DNA of 6,787 nt, from NCBI GenBank assembly GCA_027364695.1, contig DAHXOV010000020.1, positions 1 through 6,787 on the forward strand, read 5' to 3'. Of this stretch, positions 1 to 5,955 are shown piece by piece. A program made the translations under genes and the position numbers. The stretch's first letter is position 1; the number at the start of each line of letters is the position of its first letter. The notes under the pieces are model-generated. The model saw only the letters and a program-made list of their open reading frames with translations, did no database searches and was not told where the DNA came from. The stretch is from a bacterium. GTDB taxonomy: Bacteria; Bacteroidota; Bacteroidia; B-17B0; Aurantibacillaceae.

Positions 1-576
1 GGATTCTATGGCATCTGCAATCTTTATCACAGTATCGTTCAATAATATTCTTGAAAATCCTGCATTCATCAATACTTCAAGATCTTCTTTTATCTTTCTT
101 GATACAGGAATGTTATTGGCAATAAATACTGTTGCAGACGCGGGCAATGTTTGTATGAAATGAACAACATCTTGTGGATAATACCTTTTTATCTCTCTTC
201 CTGTATGTGGATGTATAATGCTTCCTGTGCGGGCAAATAAAACTCTTAAATAATCATATATCTCTGTTGCTGTGCCTACGGTGCTTCTCGGATTATGAGA
301 TCCAATTTTTTGCTCCAATGCTATACATGGTGAAAGTCCCTTTATATAATCAACAGGCGGTTTAGGTAATCTTTCCACAAACTGACGGGCATAAGAAGAT
401 AAGCTTTCTATGTATCTTCTCTGTCCTTCGGCGTACAATGTATCATAAGCCAGAGATGTTTTTCCTGAACCAGACACTCCTGTAATAACTATTAATTTAT
501 TATGCGGAATATTGATATTCACTCCTTTTAGATTATGAGTGCATGCATTTTTAATGACTATATCCATCTGAGGCAT
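1..576 (-). CDS. uvrA: UvrA, excinuclease ABC subunit A (N-terminal part, cut by window edge)
   Basis: UvrA is the ATP-dependent damage-recognition subunit of the cytoplasmic UvrABC nucleotide-excision-repair nuclease. The window holds the first 192 codons on the minus strand, and the reading frame runs off base 1 without a stop. Visible are the UvrA start (IKNACTHNLKGVNINIP), the Walker A loop GVSGSGKTSLAYDTLYAEGQ (residues 33-52, Lys39 and Thr40), the signature RRYIESLSSYARQF, and the UvrB-interaction-region start (GLSPCIALEQK, NPRSTVGTATEIYDYLR at about 95-111). The CPxCG that begins the first zinc module in E. coli-type UvrA is replaced by HPHTG at about 122-126, from memory a form usual in Bacteroidota. 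The start at 576 (MPQMDI) fits the family; ATG at 567 is a possible alternative. A TAnnTTTG element lies 15 bases upstream. Family assignment is essentially certain. Confidence 0.97.
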   Translation of the reverse strand, partial: MPQMDIVIKNACTHNLKGVNINIPHNKLIVITGVSGSGKTSLAYDTLYAEGQRRYIESLSSYARQFVERLPKPPVDYIKGLSPCIALEQKIGSHNPRSTVGTATEIYDYLRVLFARTGSIIHPHTGREIKRYYPQDVVHFIQTLPASATVFIANNIPVSRKIKEDLEVLMNAGFSRILLNDTVIKIADAIES

Positions 577-591
577 CTTGAATATTTTGCG

Positions 592-599
592 CAAATTTA
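592..599 (-). promoter_or_regulatory. Bacteroidota -7 promoter element for uvrA
   Basis: Read on the minus strand this is TAAATTTG, a perfect match to the Bacteroidota -7 consensus TAnnTTTG. It ends 15 bases before the uvrA ATG at 576, so transcription would start within about 10 bases of the start codon. No good -33 TTTG is visible 19-21 bases upstream, only a T-rich stretch (618-629), but that element is often weak. Confidence 0.55.
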
Positions 600-628
600 C
601 AACATTAAGGATACGTGAAAATAATTTT

Positions 629-651
629 TATACCTTTGCAGGCAATGTATA
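629..651. repeat. Imperfect 23-bp palindrome over the promoter and start codon
   Basis: The arms TATAC (629-633) and GTATA (647-651) are exact inverted copies. Inside them further pairs match, so 8 of 11 positions are symmetric around base 640. It covers the TAnnTTTG element and the ATG at 645, where a repressor site or a start-codon hairpin could act. Short imperfect palindromes are common by chance in AT-rich DNA, so a regulatory role is only a suggestion. Confidence 0.25.
631..638 (+). promoter_or_regulatory. Bacteroidota -7 promoter element for the sensor phosphatase gene
   Basis: TACCTTTG is a perfect TAnnTTTG match. With the usual spacing, transcription would begin at about 642-645, at or just before the ATG at 645, giving a leaderless or nearly leaderless mRNA. 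The -33 position (about 606-612) has no clear TTTG. The element lies back to back with the uvrA element at 592-599, with 31 bases between them, so their upstream regions overlap. Confidence 0.55.
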
Positions 652-3600
652 GGCCATTTAAATATCTTAGATTATTGAGTGTTTTTTTTATACTACTTTC
701 TCCCTTTTTATTATGTTCTCAAAACTGGGGGTATAAAAAGTATTCTACTGCAGATGGACTTATGAGTAATCAACTGGATGCGATTTTTATAGATAGCAAA
801 GGGCTTTTGTGGATCGCTAATGGAAACGGAATTTCACGATACAATGGTAAAAAATTTACACACTATCTCAACGATTCTATACTTGCTCCTGTCAATAAAA
901 TTAACGCTTTTTCCATTAGAGAACTACCCGATGGGGGGATCTTCTATTCTATGAAGTACGGATATGTAAAAATATCAGATAAGAAAAAAAATTATTTAGA
1001 CATTTATTTATCTGATACACTATCAGAGGAAAATGGTGTAACCAATAAAGACGGAATTCGTTACTTCAAAGAAGGTTTTGTTGAGTTTCAGAAAGAACGG
1101 GTTCGTAACCAAACCTTTGATGACTATCCCGAAAATTATAAGTATCCATCTAATATTTTATGCTCTAACTTCGGCAATGTGATTTACTCATTTTATAATT
1201 CAGATAAAGACACAAGAACTTTGTTTTTATACGAAAACAATACATTCAAAAAGATATTTGATGCTGTGCCATTCATTATGGCGGGTATTTTTGAAACTTC
1301 TGCACATTACTTTATTCTTCCTGAAAAATTTATTCTAGCCAATCCTATCATTATCATAAATAAAAAAGACCTTTCAATAAAATATATCAGAAAAAATAAA
1401 AGCATACCAGACATTACATTATTAGGGAACGGCTATTTAGATAGAAATATCTTTATACTTCCTGCTGAAGAGGGGGCTTTCATTATCAACGAAAACAAAG
1501 AACAATACTTTATCAACGATGATATTCAAGAGGAAATAAAAATTACGGATAGAAAAAAATTTTATTCTTCACTCTATCAACCATTACACAGATATAATAA
1601 TTATATCATCAACGGATACAGATGGATTGACATGCATACAAAAAAAATACACCTGCCATCCATCATCAAAGAAGAAATAAAACACAATAATTACATTATA
1701 GAAGTAATGCCCGATGAAGAAGGTAATATATGGTATGCTACATTCAATGGTTTGTTTCAACTGTTTCCACTTCCATATCAGCCACTATACGAAATAACAG
1801 AAGACAGAATAGGTGAAGTCAATGACTCCATTGAAACAAATAGATTCAGATGTATTAAGAACTTGGAAAAAATAGAATATTGTCTAAATAATGAGCCTGA
1901 AAAGCTACAAATCCTTATTCCTGAAATCAAAGACAAATTCTACAAATATGAATGGGAAAAAGACCAGGTATCTCCTATTTATGTTCAATGGCTGCAATCA
2001 CCTGTTTTAAAAGAACGATTATATCCGCTATTGTCTTATAAAAAACTCATTATATGCCAGGAATATACAAGAGGATTGGTTATTTATCATCTTAATCAAA
2101 CATTAGATACCGCCTACTATCATTTGCTCAATTATTCCAATGGCTTACTTTCTAATTATGTAGAGAATATTTTTGTAGATAAAAAGGAAAATATATGGCT
2201 CATTACATGGGATGGTATTCAATTTATCACCTACGATGATTTGCTCAATGAGAATTATGAACAATCAAGAAAATACTCAGAAAGCTGGAAGTTAGATATG
2301 ATCCCTTTTATGGTAGGTACAGATATTTATTTTACTAATGGACAGATGCTCTACAAAATACCCACTGAAAAAATAATGTATAATAACAAACCCCCTCATG
2401 TCGTCATTGAAAAAATAGCATACAAACAAAACAATAATTACATAGAACTCCAATTTAAACAAGACAGCACCTATGAACTACCCTATAATTTTGAAGAACT
2501 GAATATAGAATTTTTTGGCGTATGTCTCAGCGATGGTTCAAAAGTAAAATACAAATACATTTTAAACAACACAACGCACTATCAAAATGAAGGTAATATC
2601 ATTTTAAGTGAATTATCATCGGGTGATCACACTATAGAAATTTTCGCATCCAATAATTTTAATGTATGGAATAATACACCCCTTCGTTTATACATCCACG
2701 TACATCCTCCTTTTTGGGAAAAATGGTGGTTTAGATCCTTGGTACTTATTATAATTATTACTCTTATCATCATTATCATCAAGAAAAGAGAGTACGATTT
2801 AAAGAAAAAACAACAAGAATTAGAACGACTTGTTCATCTTCGTACCAAAGAACTGGCAGAAAAAAATAAAGTGATAGAGCAAAAGAATACAGAGATATTA
2901 GACAGTATTCATTATACCAAAAGATTACAACAATCTTCTCTCCCATCAGAAAGTGAAGTAAAAAAAATCTTTCCTGATTCATTTATAATTTACATGCCAA
3001 AAGACATTATTGCAGGCGACTTTTATTTTAGCAGTGAAGTAAAAATGAACGATGGAAAAAAACTCTATGCGGTTTCAATGGGCGATTGTACAGGACACGG
3101 CGTTCCCGGAGCATTTATGAGTATATTATTACTGGCATATATGAAACAGACCCTCATTGAAAAAGATGTCAACTCTCCCGCAGATGCATTAGAATTTATC
3201 TCAAAAAAAATTCAAAAGGTATTAGAATATAAAAACATGGAAGATGAAGTAAAAGACAGTGCCGATATGGTCTTTGCGGTACTTGATAAAGAAACGAATA
3301 GGTTGCGATGCGCCTGTGCCAATAATCCTATTTATATTGTAAAAAATAATCAACTCATAGAAATACCTGCACAAAAAAGAACAGTAGGATATTGTGATAA
3401 TAAAGAACCATTTACCAATCATTCTGTACCCATACAAAAAGGCGATATGATATATTTATTTTCTGATGGTTATGCTGACCAGTTTGGCAGAAAAGAGAGC
3501 CAACCAAACAAAGAAAAAAAATTCACAAGAAAAAGATTCAAAGATACTTTATTACAGATTGCTTCATTAGACATATACAAGCAAAGAGAAGCACTGATAC

Positions 3601-3671
3601 AAATTCACTGCGACTGGAAAAAAGATTTAGAACAAACAGACGATATCTGTATTGTAGGCATACGAATTTAA
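645..3671 (+). CDS. Periplasmic propeller sensor fused to a SpoIIE-type PP2C phosphatase
   Basis: This 1008-residue protein is probably an inner-membrane signal transducer: it senses a periplasmic ligand and dephosphorylates a Ser/Thr-phosphorylated cytoplasmic partner. Residues 1-25 form a signal peptide (basic YRPFKYLR, hydrophobic core, end near LCS-Q). Regulator-propeller repeats are clear at about 28-74 (ADGLMSNQLDAIFIDSKGL), 355-374 (EGNIWYATFNGLFQLF) and 496-530 (NGLLSNYVENIFVDKKENIW); blades between are diverged. A Y_Y_Y domain spans about 583-687, a membrane segment 697-713 and a charged coiled coil about 714-760. The SpoIIE/PP2C domain (about 775-1008) has GDFYF (Asp792), GDCTGHGVPGAFMS (Asp814), ANNPIYI, FSDGYADQF (Asp941) and TDDICIVGIRI (Asp999/1000), so the metal-binding acids look intact. 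It has no histidine-kinase or DNA-binding domain. The frame is also open to GTG at 615, but that lies upstream of the TAnnTTTG element and would precede the signal peptide with extra residues, so ATG 645 is preferred. The ligand and phosphoprotein target are unknown. Confidence 0.9.
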   Translation: MYRPFKYLRLLSVFFILLSPFLLCSQNWGYKKYSTADGLMSNQLDAIFIDSKGLLWIANGNGISRYNGKKFTHYLNDSILAPVNKINAFSIRELPDGGIFYSMKYGYVKISDKKKNYLDIYLSDTLSEENGVTNKDGIRYFKEGFVEFQKERVRNQTFDDYPENYKYPSNILCSNFGNVIYSFYNSDKDTRTLFLYENNTFKKIFDAVPFIMAGIFETSAHYFILPEKFILANPIIIINKKDLSIKYIRKNKSIPDITLLGNGYLDRNIFILPAEEGAFIINENKEQYFINDDIQEEIKITDRKKFYSSLYQPLHRYNNYIINGYRWIDMHTKKIHLPSIIKEEIKHNNYIIEVMPDEEGNIWYATFNGLFQLFPLPYQPLYEITEDRIGEVNDSIETNRFRCIKNLEKIEYCLNNEPEKLQILIPEIKDKFYKYEWEKDQVSPIYVQWLQSPVLKERLYPLLSYKKLIICQEYTRGLVIYHLNQTLDTAYYHLLNYSNGLLSNYVENIFVDKKENIWLITWDGIQFITYDDLLNENYEQSRKYSESWKLDMIPFMVGTDIYFTNGQMLYKIPTEKIMYNNKPPHVVIEKIAYKQNNNYIELQFKQDSTYELPYNFEELNIEFFGVCLSDGSKVKYKYILNNTTHYQNEGNIILSELSSGDHTIEIFASNNFNVWNNTPLRLYIHVHPPFWEKWWFRSLVLIIIITLIIIIIKKREYDLKKKQQELERLVHLRTKELAEKNKVIEQKNTEILDSIHYTKRLQQSSLPSESEVKKIFPDSFIIYMPKDIIAGDFYFSSEVKMNDGKKLYAVSMGDCTGHGVPGAFMSILLLAYMKQTLIEKDVNSPADALEFISKKIQKVLEYKNMEDEVKDSADMVFAVLDKETNRLRCACANNPIYIVKNNQLIEIPAQKRTVGYCDNKEPFTNHSVPIQKGDMIYLFSDGYADQFGRKESQPNKEKKFTRKRFKDTLLQIASLDIYKQREALIQIHCDWKKDLEQTDDICIVGIRI

Positions 3672-3718
3672 ATAATGCCTGTATCCGCAGACACCTGTTT
3701 ATTACCAAAAAAAACCTA

Positions 3719-3726
3719 TACTTATG
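3719..3726 (+). promoter_or_regulatory. Possible weak -7 promoter element before the sugar genes
   Basis: TACTTATG matches TAnnTTTG at 5 of 6 fixed positions and lies 17 bases before the ATG at 3744. The 72-base gap around it (3672-3743) contains no hairpin that could serve as a terminator for the upstream gene, so the sugar genes could have this promoter, be read through from the sensor gene, or both. The match is imperfect and no convincing -33 box is present. Confidence 0.25.
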
Positions 3727-3743
3727 CTCAATAAATAACCCCA

Positions 3744-5081
3744 ATGATAATGAAACAAAAATATATCACTCAGTTTTCAAAGTCGGATGAATATAGAAAA
3801 AAAATACATGACTTCATTCCTGGCGGTGCTCATACTTATTCCAAAGGTGATGATCAATTCCCTCAACTATCACCTGCCGTTATTACACATGGAAAAGGAT
3901 CTCATATATGGGATGTAGATGGTAATGAATACATTGAATGCCTTGGGGGCTTAGCATCCATTAGTTTGGGACACGCCTATGAACCCGTTGTAAATAGAGT
4001 CATCCAAGAACTATGGAAAGGCAATAACTTTTCCCGCCCATCTGTTATTGAAATGGAAATGGCAGAAAAATTCTTAGATCATTTGCCAGGACATGATATG
4101 ATAAAATTTGCCAAGAATGGTTCTACTATCACTACCGCAGCAGTAAAATTAGCCCGTGCTTATACAGGCAGGAAACTTGTTGTACGAGCAGTCGAACACC
4201 CCTTTTTTTCATATGACGACTGGTTTATAGGCAGTACGGATGTAAAAGCAGGCATTCCTGATGAAGTTTCTCAATTAACTGTAACATTCAAAGCCGATGA
4301 TTTAGAGTCATTAAAACAAGTGTTTACTCAATATCCTAATCAAATTGCTTGCGTTATTGCAGAACCCGAAAAATTTAACCCTGTAACAAAAGAATATTTA
4401 CAACAAGCCATTGATTTTGTGCATTCGCAAGGGGCTGTCTGGATTATGGATGAAATGATTACAGGATACAGATCTTATTTTCCAGGTTCTATGGTGAAAT
4501 TTGGCGTAATACCTGATTTAGCTACATGGGGCAAAGGTATTGCCAATGGATTTTCCTTTTGCTGCCTTACAGGAAAAAAAGAGATCATGGAACTAGGCGG
4601 AATAAGAAAAAAAGAACAGGAAAAATTATTTTTAATCAGTACTACTCACGGAGGTGAAACATGTAGTATTGCTGCTGCCATTGCCACTACAGAGGAGTTT
4701 CAAAAACATAAGGTCATTGAACACAACCATGCGCTGGGAAAGAAGTATATGAATGAAGCAAACAAAATGATTGAAAAGCATCATTTGCTACATTCTGTTC
4801 AGATATTGCAGTTTCCGTGGCATGTTTCCTTAACGTATTTAGATAGTGATGGAAATCATTCATGGAAATTAAGAACATTGTTTCATCAAGAAATGATAAA
4901 GCGAGGTATTTTATTTCAAGGTATTTTTTGTCCACATTTTTCTCATACGGATAATGATTTAGAACAAATACTCAATGCTTTTGATGAGGCATGTAACACC
5001 TACAAAAAAGCATTAGAGGAAGGTGTTGAAAAGTATTTAGTTGGAGCGCCCATTAAGCCAGTATTTAGAAAATATATATAA
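3744..5081 (+). CDS. Class III PLP aminotransferase, glutamate-1-semialdehyde aminomutase-like, nonulosonate-cluster type
   Basis: This 445-residue cytoplasmic enzyme has the fold of PLP-dependent class III aminotransferases and most resembles glutamate-1-semialdehyde 2,1-aminomutase. Visible are the N-terminal FIPGGAHTYSKG (24-35), WDVDGNEYIECLGGL (56-70), the cofactor-phosphate region KNGSTITTAAVKLARAYTGR (124-143), the cofactor-ring aspartate in DEMITGYR (Asp236), the Schiff-base lysine in TWGKGIANGF (Lys264), and STTHGGETCSIAAA (299-312) from the dimer partner. Residues 151-161 (EHPFFSYDDWF) replace the YHG-type motif of true HemL, and the family's SGTEA reads NGSTI, so a haem-pathway role is unlikely. 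With an SDR 22 bases downstream and a NeuB homologue after it, the likely job is amination of a sugar or sugar-derived substrate in nonulosonic acid synthesis; this is inference. The start reads ATG-ATA-ATG, so translation could instead begin at 3750. No Shine-Dalgarno sequence is present. Confidence 0.88.
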   Translation: MIMKQKYITQFSKSDEYRKKIHDFIPGGAHTYSKGDDQFPQLSPAVITHGKGSHIWDVDGNEYIECLGGLASISLGHAYEPVVNRVIQELWKGNNFSRPSVIEMEMAEKFLDHLPGHDMIKFAKNGSTITTAAVKLARAYTGRKLVVRAVEHPFFSYDDWFIGSTDVKAGIPDEVSQLTVTFKADDLESLKQVFTQYPNQIACVIAEPEKFNPVTKEYLQQAIDFVHSQGAVWIMDEMITGYRSYFPGSMVKFGVIPDLATWGKGIANGFSFCCLTGKKEIMELGGIRKKEQEKLFLISTTHGGETCSIAAAIATTEEFQKHKVIEHNHALGKKYMNEANKMIEKHHLLHSVQILQFPWHVSLTYLDSDGNHSWKLRTLFHQEMIKRGILFQGIFCPHFSHTDNDLEQILNAFDEACNTYKKALEEGVEKYLVGAPIKPVFRKYI

Positions 5082-5103
5082 TAAAAATGTAAATAAAAAA
5101 TAT

Positions 5104-5928
5104 ATGCAAGCATTAAGAACCACAGATCCTAGTAAAATTAATTTCAAAGAAAAATTTAACTTGTCGGATAAAGTGATAGTGATAAGCGGAGGATGTGGGC
5201 TGATAGGCAGAGCATTTTCAGAAGCAGTAGCACAATTTGGTGGAAATGTTGTAGTAGCAGATATTCCAGCAGCCCATCCACAAAAAACAGCAGAAGAAAT
5301 ACAGAACAGAAACTCTGTAAAGTGTATTGGAATAGAATTAGAGGTGGAGAAAAAAAGTTCTGTTATAGCATTAAAAGAAAAAGTATTACATGAGTTTGGA
5401 AAAATAGATGGACTAGTAACAGCACACCAAAATAAATCTCACTTAAAATTTGAACTTTTTGAAAATGTATGTGAGGAGAATTGGGACAAGGTCATTGAAG
5501 TGAACTTAAAAGGCACCTTTTTTTTATGTCAAGTGATTGGAAGTTATATGGCTGAAAAAGGAAGTGGATCTATTGTCAATATGCCATCTACTTATAGTGT
5601 GGTAGCCCCGAACCAAAATCTATATGAAGGGACATCTCTTGGTTGCCCTGCCGCTTATTCTGCTGGCAAAGGTGGTATAGATGCATTGTCTCGTTACCTT
5701 GCTTCTTATTGGGCAAAGAAAGGCGTAAGAGTAAATATGATAACGCCACATGGTGTATGGAATAAGCATGAAGATTCCTTTGAAAAAAACTTTGCTAAAT
5801 ATAGTCCTATGCAGAGAATGAGTTACAACCATGAAGTAGCGCCTGCACTTATCTACTTGCTGAGCGACGCATCGGGCTATGGAACAGGTAATAATTTGTG
5901 GGTGGATGGTGGATGGACAGTATGGTAG
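5104..5928 (+). CDS. Short-chain dehydrogenase/reductase of the sugar-modification (PtmA-like) type
   Basis: This 274-residue cytoplasmic oxidoreductase has a single Rossmann domain. The cofactor loop is SGGCGLIG (28-35), a GxxGxxG pattern, and the acid at the end of strand 2 (VVADIP, Asp53) suggests NAD(H) rather than NADP(H). The catalytic set is present: Asn134 in NLKGTFF, Ser162 in NMPSTYS, and Tyr185/Lys189 in YSAGKGG. The usual NNAG motif is absent; the equivalent stretch reads TAHQNKSH (106-113). The C-terminus LWVDGGWTVW resembles that of SDRs in flagellin and O-antigen sugar clusters, such as Campylobacter PtmA, whose exact reaction is not settled. The frame is open upstream to a TTG at 5041 inside the aminotransferase gene; ATG 5104 is the only ATG and gives a normal N-terminus. 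The 22-base gap before it is almost all A and T. Substrate unknown; oxidation or reduction of a precursor or modified sugar is inferred from the neighbours. Confidence 0.88.
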   Translation: MQALRTTDPSKINFKEKFNLSDKVIVISGGCGLIGRAFSEAVAQFGGNVVVADIPAAHPQKTAEEIQNRNSVKCIGIELEVEKKSSVIALKEKVLHEFGKIDGLVTAHQNKSHLKFELFENVCEENWDKVIEVNLKGTFFLCQVIGSYMAEKGSGSIVNMPSTYSVVAPNQNLYEGTSLGCPAAYSAGKGGIDALSRYLASYWAKKGVRVNMITPHGVWNKHEDSFEKNFAKYSPMQRMSYNHEVAPALIYLLSDASGYGTGNNLWVDGGWTVW

Positions 5929-5955
5929 GCTTAATATCTAAAAAACTATATTCTT

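Noticed and set aside
664..716. Lipoprotein signal at the sensor N-terminus
   Set aside because: The cysteine at residue 24 is preceded by FLL, which does not fit a lipobox that needs Gly, Ala or Ser before Cys; ordinary cleavage after LCS is more likely.
2740..2785. Tandem ATT/ATC repeat tract
   Set aside because: It simply encodes the isoleucine-rich membrane segment of the sensor.
3672..3743. Rho-independent terminator after the sensor gene
   Set aside because: The gap has an A-run and T-rich bits but no G-rich arm able to form a stable stem.
2779..3744. Minus-strand open frames of about 67-71 codons opposite the phosphatase domain
   Set aside because: They lie wholly or almost wholly opposite a well-supported gene, have no recognisable domain and look like chance frames.
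3744..5081. Annotation of the aminotransferase as HemL for haem biosynthesis
   Set aside because: Key HemL positions are changed and the neighbours are an SDR and a NeuB homologue, not tetrapyrrole genes.
5041..5103. TTG start for the SDR overlapping the aminotransferase gene
   Set aside because: The added residues are low-complexity Asn/Lys-rich sequence, and an ATG at 5104 gives a normal SDR N-terminus.
4714..5832. Short open frames on the minus strand (4714-4935, 5620-5832) and in a second plus frame (5193-5393)
   Set aside because: All overlap the aminotransferase or SDR genes, whose conserved motifs fix the true frame; the peptides have no family features.
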